Positions 38,489 to 46,811 of a DNA stretch of 62,288 bases are shown in pieces. Source of the DNA: Prevotella sp. (GTDB taxonomy: Bacteria; Bacteroidota; Bacteroidia; Bacteroidales; Bacteroidaceae). The notes beneath the pieces are model-generated. The model made no database searches. It was given only the letters and a program-made list of their open reading frames with translations, and was not told the origin of the DNA. Within the stretch, counting starts at the first letter, position 1, and each line of letters opens with the position of its first letter. The translations under genes and the position numbers were made by a program. The stretch spans positions 1-62,288 of the forward strand of contig JAGCNO010000175.1 of NCBI GenBank assembly GCA_017645905.1. Reading direction: 5' to 3'.

Positions 38489-39529
38489 TTACTGGATTCC
38501 GTCTTTGCGCAGCTTCTCCTGCCAGCGCCAGGCACTCTTCAAAACTTCCTCGGTAGGCGTGTCGGCTTTCCATCCAAGGACTTTGTTGGCCTTGTCAACA
38601 TTGCCCCAAACCTGCTCGATGTCGCCCTCACGACGGGGTGCATACTCCCAGTTTACCTTTACACCAGTAGCTTTCTCAAAGCCCTCAACGACCTCTAAGG
38701 TGGAGAGACCGCGGCCGGTACCGATGTTGAACACCTCGACGGCATTGGTGTCTGGATTGTCAAGCACACGTTCCATTGCCTTCACATGGGCCTTGGCCAG
38801 GTCGACGACGTAAATGTAGTCGCGGATACAGGTATGGTCGGGTGTGTTATAGTCGTGGCCGAAGATTTTCAGCTGCTTGCGGATTCCTATGGCCGTCTGT
38901 GTGACGAAGGGGATAAGGTTCATGGGCACGCCGTTAGGCAGTTCACCGATGAGTGCTGAGGGATGGGCACCGATGGGGTTGAAATAGCGCAGGATAATCG
39001 ACTTGATGGGTGCGCCGCTGTGGATATAGTCCTGAATGATTTCCTCGTTAATCTGCTTGGTGTTGCCATAGGGCGAGAGGGCTTTCTGTATGGGGGCATT
39101 CTCGGTCACGGGAAGGTTTTCCTCTGTAGGCTGGCCATAGACGGTGCAGCTGGAGGAGAAGATGATTCCCTTCACGTCATACTTCGGCATGAGCTCGAGC
39201 AGGTTGATAAGCGAGGTAATGTTGTTGCGGTAGTAGAGCAGGGGCTTCTCCACACTCTCGCCGACAGCTTTCGAAGCGGCAAAATGGATAATGCCCTCTA
39301 TCTTCGGATAATTCTTGAATACACCCTCTAAAGCCTCCATGTCGCAGCAGTCCACCTTCTCGAAGGCAGGACGTACGCCTGTTATTTTTTCTATGCCGTC
39401 TACGACATTCGCGTTGGAGTTGGATAGATTGTCGATGATGACTACTTCGTAGCCTGCCTCCTGCAGTTCTACGGTTGTGTGGCTGCCGATGAAACCGGTG
39501 CCACCTGTGACAAGGATTGTCTGTTTCAT
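38489..39529 (-). CDS. galE: UDP-glucose 4-epimerase
   Basis: 346 residues from the ATG at 39529 ([10 protein letters not shown]); a TTG at 39535 overlaps a promoter-like box. Extended SDR enzyme that interconverts UDP-glucose and UDP-galactose. NAD-binding GGTGFIGSH near residues 9-17; catalytic Ser in SSSCTVYG and the YxxxK motif in YGNTKQ; substrate-side '[11 protein letters not shown]' and '[13 protein letters not shown]'. Length and motifs are typical. It supplies sugar nucleotides for surface polysaccharide. Confidence 0.96.
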   Translation of the reverse strand: MKQTILVTGGTGFIGSHTTVELQEAGYEVVIIDNLSNSNANVVDGIEKITGVRPAFEKVDCCDMEALEGVFKNYPKIEGIIHFAASKAVGESVEKPLLYYRNNITSLINLLELMPKYDVKGIIFSSSCTVYGQPTEENLPVTENAPIQKALSPYGNTKQINEEIIQDYIHSGAPIKSIILRYFNPIGAHPSALIGELPNGVPMNLIPFVTQTAIGIRKQLKIFGHDYNTPDHTCIRDYIYVVDLAKAHVKAMERVLDNPDTNAVEVFNIGTGRGLSTLEVVEGFEKATGVKVNWEYAPRREGDIEQVWGNVDKANKVLGWKADTPTEEVLKSAWRWQEKLRKDGIQ

Positions 39530-39561
39530 GTTCAAAAGTACTAGGTTTTAGGATTTCCGTG

Positions 39562-39569
39562 CAAAGGTA
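39562..39569 (-). promoter_or_regulatory. -7 box for galE
   Basis: TACCTTTG on the minus strand, about 33 nt upstream of the ATG; no good -33 box. A second box, TACTTTTG (39540-39533), is too close to the start to be used. Confidence 0.55.
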
Positions 39570-39683
39570 GTCATTTTTATGTAGTTAGAATAGCGAACGT
39601 AGTTAAAAGGAGTTAAAACGCAAACAGAAGAAACGGAAAGTGATTGTTTCCGCTTCCTCTGTCTGTTGTAAATTAGCTTGTTC

Positions 39684-40874
39684 TTATTGTTTGATGATGC
39701 CTTGCTCTATGAAGATTTGCTTCAGGGCTTTTACCGAACGTTCCACTTGTTCCTCAGTATGGGTAGCCATAAGGGCATAGCGTACGAGGGTGTCCTGTGG
39801 GGCACATGCCGGCGGTATGACTGGATTGATAAACACTCCGGCATTGAAGGCTAAGGCCGTAACTAGAAAAGTCTTTTCTGGGTCGCGGACGTAGAGGGGT
39901 ATGATGGGGCTCTCGGTGTCGCCAATCTCGAAACCCTCTTCACGGAAGCGCTTCAGGGCATACTTGGTAACCTTCCACAGGCGGTCTATGCGCTCTGGCT
40001 CTTGCTGGATGATGTGCAGAGCCTCCATAGCGGCAGCCGTAGCGGCAGGGGTATTGGAAGCGGAGAAGATGTAGGAGCGGGTAGCATGGCGCAGGTAGTT
40101 GATAGTATCCTTGTCTCCTGCGATAAAGCCGCCGATGCTGGCCAGCGACTTCGAGAAGGTTCCCATGATAAGGTCTACATCATCTGTAAGGCCGAAATGG
40201 TCGCATACACCACGACCCTGACGGCCGAAGACGCCAATGCCGTGAGCCTCGTCGACCATCACGGCGCAGTTGTATTTCTTCTTTAATTCAATAATCTGAG
40301 GCAGCTTGGCGAGGTCGCCCTCCATAGAAAACAGACCGTCTACGACAATAAGCTTAATGGATTCCTCGGGCAGTCGCTGAAGCACACGCTCCAGGTCTTC
40401 CATATCGTTGTGCTTGTAGTGCAGCTGCTTGGCAAACGAAAGACGGCGGCCGTCCACAATAGAAGCGTGGTCTCGGTCGTCGCATATAATGTAGTCGTCT
40501 TTGCCTACGACTACGGCCAGTACACCTTGGTTGACGCTAAAGCCGGTAGAGAAACAGAGTGCTTCTTCTTTGCCCACAAAGGCGGCAAGCTCTTTCTCCA
40601 GCTTTACGTGTAGGTCGAGTGTTCCGTTAAGGAATCGGCTGCCGGCACATCCGGAGCCGTATTTGTCAAGTGCTTCCTTTGCCTTATCTATGATGCGCTG
40701 GTCACCGGTAAGACCCGTGTAGGCGTTACTGCCAAACATGAGCACCTTGTGGCCGCCCATCTCTACCTCCGTGCCCTGCTTGCCTGTAATTTCACGGAAA
40801 TAAGGGTATATTCCCTTAGCCATGAACTCCTGCGGAACACGGTAGGATTTGAATTTCTCTTGTAGTTGTCCCAT
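39684..40874 (-). CDS. spt: Serine palmitoyltransferase (alpha-oxoamine synthase)
   Basis: 396 residues, fold-type I PLP enzyme. PLP Lys242 lies in GTFSKSLAS; DEAHG (208-212) and GSGCAGSRFLNGT are the other family motifs. Alpha-oxoamine synthases also include Kbl and BioF. The start (LQEKFKSYRVPQEFMAKGIYPYFREI) and the Bacteroidales setting point to serine palmitoyltransferase, the first enzyme of sphingolipid synthesis, which joins serine and a fatty acyl-CoA. The divergent neighbour is a lipid kinase, which supports this. Confidence 0.88.
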   Translation of the reverse strand: MGQLQEKFKSYRVPQEFMAKGIYPYFREITGKQGTEVEMGGHKVLMFGSNAYTGLTGDQRIIDKAKEALDKYGSGCAGSRFLNGTLDLHVKLEKELAAFVGKEEALCFSTGFSVNQGVLAVVVGKDDYIICDDRDHASIVDGRRLSFAKQLHYKHNDMEDLERVLQRLPEESIKLIVVDGLFSMEGDLAKLPQIIELKKKYNCAVMVDEAHGIGVFGRQGRGVCDHFGLTDDVDLIMGTFSKSLASIGGFIAGDKDTINYLRHATRSYIFSASNTPAATAAAMEALHIIQQEPERIDRLWKVTKYALKRFREEGFEIGDTESPIIPLYVRDPEKTFLVTALAFNAGVFINPVIPPACAPQDTLVRYALMATHTEEQVERSVKALKQIFIEQGIIKQ

Positions 40875-40908
40875 AACTATTTTATAGGTTAGACGTCTAA
40901 TTGGGCTG

Positions 40909-40916
40909 CAAAGTTA
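40909..40916 (-). promoter_or_regulatory. -7 box for the serine palmitoyltransferase gene
   Basis: TAACTTTG on the minus strand, 34 nt before the ATG. No matching -33 box at the usual spacing. Confidence 0.55.
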
Positions 40917-41010
40917 CACAAAAAATTGTAAACAACGCACGTTTTTCCTAATAAATGTTCGTTTTTTGTATTTTTAATAGAAAAACTTAAACGATTTAAA
41001 ACAATAATTG

Positions 41011-41018
41011 TATTTTTG
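41011..41018 (+). promoter_or_regulatory. -7 box almost touching the lipid kinase start
   Basis: TATTTTTG ends 5 nt before the ATG at 41024, so transcription from it would give a leaderless or nearly leaderless message. No good -33 box. Confidence 0.4.
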
Positions 41019-41023
41019 CAACG

Positions 41024-42004
41024 ATGATTAACAGCAAAAGAAATATCACCTTCATCGTCAATCCCATTTCGGGTACTCGCTCGAAGGATGCCATCTGTGA
41101 CCTTATCGATGAGACGATTGATGCCAGCCGTTTCGACTGTCGCATCATCCGAACGGAGTATGCCGGTCATGCCTCGGTAATCGCCTCGCAATGTGTCAGC
41201 GAAGGCTGCGACATCTGTGTAGCCGTAGGTGGCGACGGTACCGTCAACGAGGTGGCTCGTTCCTTGGTGAAAAGCCAGACGGCACTTGGCATCATCCCTT
41301 GTGGCTCTGGCAACGGCTTGGCACGCCACCTGCGTATTCCTATGGAGCCGAAGGAGGCGCTGGTCATCATCAACGAGGGGCAGACGGACTTCTACGACTA
41401 CGGTATCATCAACAGCCAGCCTTTCTTCTGCACTTGCGGCATGGGCTTCGATGCCTTCGTCTCGGAGAAGTTTGCCGAGGCAGGTAAACGGGGCCTGACT
41501 ACTTACATAGAGAAGGTGCTGAAGGAGTCGCTGAAGTACGAGCCCGACACTTATACCATTGAGGACGAGACGGGCACTCACAAGTACAAGGCTTTCCTCA
41601 TCGCCTGTGCCAACGCGGCGCAGTATGGCAACAACGCCTACATCGCCCCACGTGCTTCGATGCAGGACGGGCTGCTCGATGTTATCGTTATGGAACCTTT
41701 CACCGTCTTTGAGGCGCCGCAGATGGCCATCGACCTCTTTGCCAAGACGCTGGGCAACAATCATCGCATCAAGACGTTCCAGGCTCATCGTGTGCATATT
41801 CATCGTGAGCGGGAGGGAGCCATCCACTACGACGGCGACCCTATGCAGATGGGACGAGACATCGACGTAGTGATAGAACCGATGGGGCTGAAGGCCGTGA
41901 TTAACCCTTTGGAGAAGGAAGATACTGCTGAGCCTAACAAGATGATGAACGCGATGAGCTGGTTAGTGAACAGCCTTAACATATTATATAATGTGCGCGT
42001 GTGA
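41024..42004 (+). CDS. Diacylglycerol/sphingoid-base kinase-family lipid kinase
   Basis: 326 residues. DAGK catalytic domain: FIVNPISGTRSK (nucleotide loop), VAVGGDGTVNEVA (GGDGT), and IPCGSGNGLARHL. The C-terminal beta domain contains 'FFCTCGMGFDAFVSEKF' and 'DGLLDVIVMEP'. These enzymes phosphorylate lipid hydroxyls such as diacylglycerol or sphingosine. Its place next to serine palmitoyltransferase suggests a sphingoid base or ceramide as substrate, an inference from position. The stop overlaps the next start as TGATG. Confidence 0.9.
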   Translation: MINSKRNITFIVNPISGTRSKDAICDLIDETIDASRFDCRIIRTEYAGHASVIASQCVSEGCDICVAVGGDGTVNEVARSLVKSQTALGIIPCGSGNGLARHLRIPMEPKEALVIINEGQTDFYDYGIINSQPFFCTCGMGFDAFVSEKFAEAGKRGLTTYIEKVLKESLKYEPDTYTIEDETGTHKYKAFLIACANAAQYGNNAYIAPRASMQDGLLDVIVMEPFTVFEAPQMAIDLFAKTLGNNHRIKTFQAHRVHIHREREGAIHYDGDPMQMGRDIDVVIEPMGLKAVINPLEKEDTAEPNKMMNAMSWLVNSLNILYNVRV

Positions 42005-42255
42005 TGCAGACTGCCGTCGTCCTTTCTATAGTAGCCCTTTGTGTGGCCTACGCCGCCTGGCGATGCTTCCGGGTCATTCGTCATACGTCAGACCCTTGTA
42101 GCGGCTGCGTGTTGTCAGAAAGGTGTGGGAGCGTTGAAGGTCATTGCCCGCATTGTCACGGGATGTCGGAATGTCAGCATCCGGGCGTGAAGACAGAGGC
42201 GCGAGGCTTGGGAAGGCCGGCCGTAGAGATTATCGCCGACGATGGGCAGTCCTAA
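42004..42255 (+). CDS. Small Cys-rich single-span membrane protein
   Basis: 83 residues starting at the ATG that overlaps the lipid kinase stop (TGATG). One membrane helix (TAVVLSIVALCVAYAAW) is followed by a Cys-rich tail (CSGCVLSERC, then HCPHCHG). The layout is like the short FeoB-associated Cys-rich proteins, but no Fe transporter is near. The last 141 nt lie antisense to the 3' end of the RluA-family gene, so the C-terminal half may be a read-through rather than selected sequence. Confidence 0.5.
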   Translation: MQTAVVLSIVALCVAYAAWRCFRVIRHTSDPCSGCVLSERCGSVEGHCPHCHGMSECQHPGVKTEARGLGRPAVEIIADDGQS

Positions 42256-43707
42256 GCCTTCATGATGGGCACAATGCACCCGCAGCTGATGTGTGCGGCC
42301 AGTATGGGGAATGAGCAAGACGCGTGTCTGCCCGTTCTCCACTTTTATAATACGGTAGTGAGTAGTGGCAGTCTTCCCGTATTCATAGTCCACAAGCTGA
42401 CGGGGACGGTCTGTCAGATCAGGACGAAGGGGAAGAGTGACAGTACCTTCCCCGTCTTGGAGAATACCGTCGAGCAACGCTTCATATTCCTTTCTTACAG
42501 AATGATTTATGAATTGCTGCTGCAAGTGGTGATAAGCATCTATCGTACGCGCTACGACAAGTAGTCCTGATGTGTCTTGGTCAAGGCGATGGGGCATAAA
42601 TAACTGCCCGTAATGCTCGCTGAGAATACTTTCTACCGACGGCAGCTCCTGCTTACCAGGAACGGAGAGTAATCCCGTAGGCTTGTTCACTACGATGATG
42701 CTCTCGTCTTCGTAGAGAATGTCTACTGTGCACAGCTGCTCACCTCCCATTAAGGGGAGGGGCTGGGGGTGGGTTATCATCCACTCCAGTATGGGCTTGC
42801 ACTTTCCTCTACAGGCCGGATAGAACTGCCCATGATGCCTTACCTCCATCTGTGGCGACCGTCCTTGCCAGAACTCGCCTATGCACAAAGGCTTCAGGTG
42901 ATGCAGGAAGGCATAGTGGAGCAGCTTAGGAGCACAGCACTCGCCAGCACCCGACGGAGGTGTGCCTTGCGGCGTATCGGCAAAGATGCTGGTCAATGAG
43001 CGACGCTCACCCCTTTCATTCAGCAGGATAAAGTTGTCGAAGAGCCACGCCTGCAACTCGTCCGACCGCTGCCGACGCTCCTGCTTCATGCTTTCTATAC
43101 GCTCTACAAGTGGCCGTAGCTGCTCCTCCACACGCTCGGCTTCCTCCTTCCAATGCCGCTTGATTCTTCTCAGCTCCGCCTTCTGGAATTGGCTCTCCCT
43201 AATAAGTTCCTCCTCTTGTGCTTGCCCGCTTATTCTGATGTCATCGCGCCTCTGTTTGCACTCCTGCATATACTTACGGTAGGCATTTACGGCAGCCTCT
43301 CCCTCGGCCTTCACATGCTCCAGCCTGGCGGTCAATTCACGATAATTGTTGGTGTCCTTCAGCTCGTCCAGTTGTCTGTTGATGGCCGATATTCGGGCTT
43401 CCTCCTGCTTGAAATGTCCGTCGGGCTGCAGATAGTCGAACACCGCAGGGACAAACCAAGGCCAGTCGGCTCTGCCTGCCAACTGGCCGCTATAGGCCGC
43501 TAAGAATCCCAAGCGACCCTCTTCGTCTCGGCACACCAGCACCCCGAACATCTTTCCTGCAGCTATCTCCTCTCGAAACTCAGGCTTTGTGCTGAGGTAA
43601 TCGCGCAGCTCCTTTGCCGCCAAGAGTGTCAGCTCGTGCGGCACGTAGCTGAACGGGTTGTTTAGCCTTTCAGGAGGTTCAATCCTGGTGTTGAGTAAAT
43701 GTAGCAC
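42115..43707 (-). CDS. RluA-family pseudouridine synthase with long N-terminal region
   Basis: 530 residues; the GTG at 43707 is the only start that keeps the family N-terminus (RLNNPFSYVPHELTLLAAKEL), as an in-frame stop lies just upstream. The first 330 or so residues include a coiled coil (EELIRESQFQKAELRRIKRHWKEE region), and the C-terminal 200 form the RluA domain: VVNKPTGLLSVPG, catalytic Asp in HRLDQDTSG, and RTHQLRVH. It modifies rRNA or tRNA uridines; this long form is known in several phyla. A single GC-rich REP-like arm is inside the gene (42741-42779), encoding THPQPLPLMGGE at the linker between the two parts. Confidence 0.88.
   Translation of the reverse strand: MLHLLNTRIEPPERLNNPFSYVPHELTLLAAKELRDYLSTKPEFREEIAAGKMFGVLVCRDEEGRLGFLAAYSGQLAGRADWPWFVPAVFDYLQPDGHFKQEEARISAINRQLDELKDTNNYRELTARLEHVKAEGEAAVNAYRKYMQECKQRRDDIRISGQAQEEELIRESQFQKAELRRIKRHWKEEAERVEEQLRPLVERIESMKQERRQRSDELQAWLFDNFILLNERGERRSLTSIFADTPQGTPPSGAGECCAPKLLHYAFLHHLKPLCIGEFWQGRSPQMEVRHHGQFYPACRGKCKPILEWMITHPQPLPLMGGEQLCTVDILYEDESIIVVNKPTGLLSVPGKQELPSVESILSEHYGQLFMPHRLDQDTSGLLVVARTIDAYHHLQQQFINHSVRKEYEALLDGILQDGEGTVTLPLRPDLTDRPRQLVDYEYGKTATTHYRIIKVENGQTRVLLIPHTGRTHQLRVHCAHHEGLGLPIVGDNLYGRPSQASRLCLHARMLTFRHPVTMRAMTFNAPTPF
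42741..42779 (-). repeat. Single REP-like arm inside the RluA-family gene
   Basis: CACCTCCC, ATTA, then AGGGGAGGGGCTGGGGGTGG: one arm of the GC-rich element, in frame, at the domain boundary. Confidence 0.75.
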
Positions 43708-43710
43708 TAT

Positions 43711-43745
43711 CTAAAGTGAAAAGTGAAGAGTGAAGAGTGAAGAAT
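43711..43745. repeat. Degenerate heptamer microsatellite
   Basis: 7-bp units AAAGTGA (twice), AGAGTGA (twice), AGAATG. A second run (CTCCTAA) lies at 43829-43857 at the serS 3' end. Together they bound the 143-nt gap between serS and the RluA-family gene. Confidence 0.75.
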
Positions 43746-43850
43746 GTTGCGCATCAGCGAGTGCAAACTTAGTTCACCTGAAGTCTGCCGAGCGCAAGCA
43801 GCATCGACCAAAGTCAATTTGCTGCCGCTGCAACTCTTAACTCCTAACTC

Positions 43851-45170
43851 CTAACTTATCATGTCAAACCCTGTGTAGGGCTGCAATGCCTTCGGTATGC
43901 GTATGCCCTCGGGTGTCTGGTTGTTCTCCAAGAGGGCAGCCACGATGCGGGGCAATGCCAGTGCAGAGCCGTTGAGGGTGTGGCATAGCTCGGTCTTCTT
44001 GGTGTCAGCGCGACGGTAGCGGCACTTCAGACGGTTGGCCTGATAGGTGTCGAAGTTGCTCACCGACGATACCTCTAACCAGCGGCCCTGAGCCTCAGAA
44101 TAGACTTCAAAGTCGTAGCAGATAGCGCTCGTAAAGCTCTGGTCGCCACCACATAACAGCAGAATCCTGTAGGGAAGCTCCAGCTTCTTCAGCAGCCCCT
44201 CTACGTGCTCCAGCATCTCCTTATGGCTCTCCTTGGAGTGCTCAGGCGTGTCGATGCGTACAATCTCAATCTTGGAGAACTCATGCAGACGGTTCAGGCC
44301 GCGCACGTCCTTGCCATACGAGCCTGCCTCACGACGGAAGCACTCTGTGTAGGCGCAGTTCTTGATGGGCAGCTGGGCCTCGTCGAGGATAACGTCGCGG
44401 TAGATATTCGTCACAGGCACCTCTGCCGTGGGTATGAGGTAGAAGTCGTCCACCTCGCAATGATACATCTGTCCCTCCTTGTCGGGCAGCTGGCCTGTGC
44501 CGTAGCCCGAGGCAGCGTTCACCACCGTCGGCGGCATAATCTCCGTGTAGCCGCTCTTGTTGGCCTCGGCCAGGAAGAAATTGATGAGGGCGCGCTGCAG
44601 CTGTGCTCCCTTGCCTATGTAGACGGGGAAGCCGGCACCAGTAATCTTCACGCCCAGGTCGAAGTCTATGAGGTTGTACTTCTTAGCCAGTTCCCAGTGG
44701 GGCAGGGGGTTCTCCAAGCCCAGCGTGGGGTTCACCGTCCAGTTGCCCACGGTGTCAGCCTCGGTACACTCCTTCAGGTTCGACTTCACCACGCGGTTGT
44801 CCTCAGCGGCTCTGCCCTCAGGCACTTCGTCGTAGGGGATGTTGGGGATGGTGCAGAGCAGCTGCGTCATCTCCTCCTGCGCCTGGTTCATCTGGTCCTC
44901 CAGCTGCTTGTTGGTGTCCTTCGTCTGGGCCACCTGAGCCTTGATAGCCTCGGCCTCGTCCTTCTTGCCCTGCTTCATCAGCGCTCCAATCTGAGCGGCC
45001 ATCTTCTTGGCCTCGCTAAGGTTTGCGTCTAACTGCTGCTGGGCCTCACGGCGGCGCTTGTCGATAGCCATCACCTCGGCGACGGCCTCACGGGCACCAG
45101 CAAAATGTTTCTTCTCCAGACCGGCAATGACGCGCTCGGTCTGCTCGGTAATCAGTTTTAGTGTAAGCAT
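43851..45170 (-). CDS. serS: Seryl-tRNA synthetase
   Basis: 439 residues, full length. The N-terminal coiled-coil arm that grips the long variable arm of tRNA-Ser is clear (about residues 25-105, 'VAEVMAIDKRRREAQQQLDA'). Class II motifs follow: TAEVPVTNIY, motif 2 FRREAGSYGKDVRGLNRLHEF, and motif 3 near NGSALALPRIVAALLEN. Start at the ATG at 45170. Single copy in the window, expected essential. Confidence 0.98.
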   Translation of the reverse strand: MLTLKLITEQTERVIAGLEKKHFAGAREAVAEVMAIDKRRREAQQQLDANLSEAKKMAAQIGALMKQGKKDEAEAIKAQVAQTKDTNKQLEDQMNQAQEEMTQLLCTIPNIPYDEVPEGRAAEDNRVVKSNLKECTEADTVGNWTVNPTLGLENPLPHWELAKKYNLIDFDLGVKITGAGFPVYIGKGAQLQRALINFFLAEANKSGYTEIMPPTVVNAASGYGTGQLPDKEGQMYHCEVDDFYLIPTAEVPVTNIYRDVILDEAQLPIKNCAYTECFRREAGSYGKDVRGLNRLHEFSKIEIVRIDTPEHSKESHKEMLEHVEGLLKKLELPYRILLLCGGDQSFTSAICYDFEVYSEAQGRWLEVSSVSNFDTYQANRLKCRYRRADTKKTELCHTLNGSALALPRIVAALLENNQTPEGIRIPKALQPYTGFDMIS

Positions 45171-45230
45171 GATTGTTATTTACGATTTACTTATTTTCGA
45201 TTTACGATTTATAGATTTGCAATTTGGCTG

Positions 45231-45262
45231 CAAAGGTACTACAAATCGGGCAGACCGCCAAA
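45231..45262 (-). promoter_or_regulatory. Promoter of serS
   Basis: Minus strand TTTG (45262-45259), 20 nt, TACCTTTG (45238-45231), about 60 nt before the start. Confidence 0.78.
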
Positions 45263-45305
45263 CAATCGCGGGCAAAATTCAAACAAAACGGATTAATCCA
45301 ACAGA

Positions 45306-45393
45306 AAAAGCCGTTCTTTCCACCAGAAAAAGCCGTTCTTTCTATCAGAGAAAGCCGTTCTTTCTATGGGAAAAAGCCGTTCTTTCTCCTCGT
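45306..45393 (-). repeat. 22-bp-period tandem array (4 units)
   Basis: AAAGCCGTTCTTTC recurs four times at exact 22-bp steps (CCGTT at 45311, 45333, 45355, 45377). It is in the divergent serS / Mrr gap, one of only two arrays not just after a stop codon. Confidence 0.9.
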
Positions 45394-45428
45394 AGGGAAT
45401 CTCGCTTGTCTAATTCCGTCTGATTTTT

Positions 45429-45486
45429 CTAAGGAGTTCAGGAGTCAAGGAGCCTGTGGGGCTGCATAAACTCCTAAACTCCTTAG
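45429..45486. repeat. Inverted repeat in the serS-Mrr gap
   Basis: 17-bp arms CTAAGGAGTTCAGGAGT and ACTCCTAAACTCCTTAG (one mismatch) around a 24-nt loop; could form a strong hairpin. Beyond this, the array, the promoter and a small ORF, I see nothing in 45171-45821. Confidence 0.75.
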
Positions 45487-45628
45487 GTAAGTGAAGGATT
45501 TTGACACCCCCTTTTTTAAACTGAAACAACTGAAACTGAAACGCATTAGGAATCTCTATCGGGCTGACTACACCAGCAGTATTGAAACGCTGATTTAACT
45601 ATAGGCCAAAAAATAATCCCGATAATCT

Positions 45629-45659
45629 TTTGGAGTATCAGGATTTATTCGTACCTTTG
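45629..45659 (+). promoter_or_regulatory. Promoter upstream of the Mrr-type gene
   Basis: TTTG (45629-45632), 19 nt, TACCTTTG (45652-45659). It leaves a leader of about 155 nt that contains the small ORF below. Confidence 0.78.
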
Positions 45660-45693
45660 CCGACGGTTCGGGGAGAAATCCGGAGTATTTAGT

Positions 45694-45798
45694 ATGAGGA
45701 CAGATAATCAGATTGCCGCAGGCGCAGCTGAATTCGCGTCACGTCAAGACGATGACCGGGAGTCAATGCGTGACTTTATTATTCAAACTATTTTGTGA
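45694..45798 (+). CDS. Possible small protein (34 aa) ahead of the Mrr-type nuclease
   Basis: ATG at 45694, about 30 nt after the promoter, opens a 34-codon frame (begins MRTDNQIAAGAAEFASRQDD, ends IIQTIL). Its TGA overlaps a GTG that starts an in-frame extension of the nuclease gene (GTGA). Composition is protein-like: acidic middle, hydrophobic end. It may be a leader peptide or a small partner; no homology is recognised. Confidence 0.4.
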   Translation: MRTDNQIAAGAAEFASRQDDDRESMRDFIIQTIL

Positions 45799-45821
45799 AA
45801 AGACCAAATAACAATCGAGAT

Positions 45822-46721
45822 ATGGCAAAAGACAAATTCAGCAGAACGAAAGCTTGTGCTACCAAGACGCTATATGCTGTAATGAAGGAGATGAGTCGCC
45901 GAGGCGGCAGTATGCCTGCTAAGGAACTATATCCTTTTGTGAATGATAATGTGGAACTCACAGAATGGGAGCGTGAGCCAGCAGGCAAGATGAAATATAT
46001 ACGATGGACGAACAGCTTCCAGTTCTATTCCATAGACTATCAGAAAGCAGGCTTTATTGTAAAGAAAAGTGGCAACTGGTATCTGACACCAGAGGGAGAA
46101 ACAATACTGAAAAAGACACCTGAAGAGGTGATGACCATAGCCAATGATGCCTATCATGAATGGAGAAAGTTGAATCCCAAGGATGATGGTCCAGATGTGG
46201 AACCTAACGATGAGACGGCAGAGAAGGACAACTCAAGGAATCTCGATTTGCTGGAGTCAGATGCCCGTGAAGGAATCAGGCAGTTCATCGCGTCGAAGAG
46301 TCCTTACGAGTTCCAGGATATGGTAGCTGCCTTGCTGCGAGCTATGGACTATCACACGCCCTTTATTGCTCCCAAGGGCAAGGACGGTGGCATAGACATC
46401 ATTGCCTACTTAGACCCTCTGGGGGCAAAGACTCCGAGAATAAAAGTGCAGGTGAAGCACAAGCCTGACACAGCGATTGGAGCCTCCGAGATACGAGCCT
46501 TGCTGGGAGTGCTGCGTGCGGGTGACATTGCTTTGTTTGTGACCAGCGGAACCTTCTCGCCCGATGCCCGCAACACCAGCACCAGTTCGCGAGAGTTCAT
46601 CCGACTGATTGACGGCAACGACTTCATCGACATGTGGCAGGAATATTACGATAAGATGTCGGACGAGGATAAGAACATGCTACCGCTGAAGCGTATTTCG
46701 TTTTTAGGGAACAACGACTAA
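45822..46721 (+). CDS. Mrr-type restriction endonuclease
   Basis: 299 residues from the ATG at 45822 (GTG at 45795 would add nine). The N-terminal half is a winged-helix Mrr_N domain (MPAKELYPFVNDNVELTEWE ... GNWYLTPEGETILKK). The C-terminal half is an Mrr_cat PD-(D/E)xK nuclease: YEFQDMVAALLRAMDY, GKDGGIDIIAY, and IKVQVKHK with the catalytic Lys. Mrr enzymes cut DNA carrying foreign methylation. No methylase is adjacent, which fits a type IV enzyme, though it may also respond to the methylase at 21 kb. Confidence 0.93.
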   Translation: MAKDKFSRTKACATKTLYAVMKEMSRRGGSMPAKELYPFVNDNVELTEWEREPAGKMKYIRWTNSFQFYSIDYQKAGFIVKKSGNWYLTPEGETILKKTPEEVMTIANDAYHEWRKLNPKDDGPDVEPNDETAEKDNSRNLDLLESDAREGIRQFIASKSPYEFQDMVAALLRAMDYHTPFIAPKGKDGGIDIIAYLDPLGAKTPRIKVQVKHKPDTAIGASEIRALLGVLRAGDIALFVTSGTFSPDARNTSTSSREFIRLIDGNDFIDMWQEYYDKMSDEDKNMLPLKRISFLGNND

Positions 46722-46755
46722 TTCCCTTTTGCAATCCACTATACATAAAACGATA

Positions 46756-46784
46756 AAAGCCACCCCATTTTACGAGGTGGCTTT
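46756..46784. terminator. Terminator between the Mrr-type and DUF4301 genes
   Basis: 9-bp stem AAAGCCACC/GGTGGCTTT with an 11-nt loop, A-rich before and T-rich after; likely works for both convergent genes. Confidence 0.8.
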
Positions 46785-46811
46785 AATTGTTGATGTGTTT
46801 AAAGATTACGA

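Noticed and set aside
39533-39540. TACTTTTG as the galE promoter
   Set aside because: It would start transcription inside the galE start region; the box at 39562-39569 is placed better.
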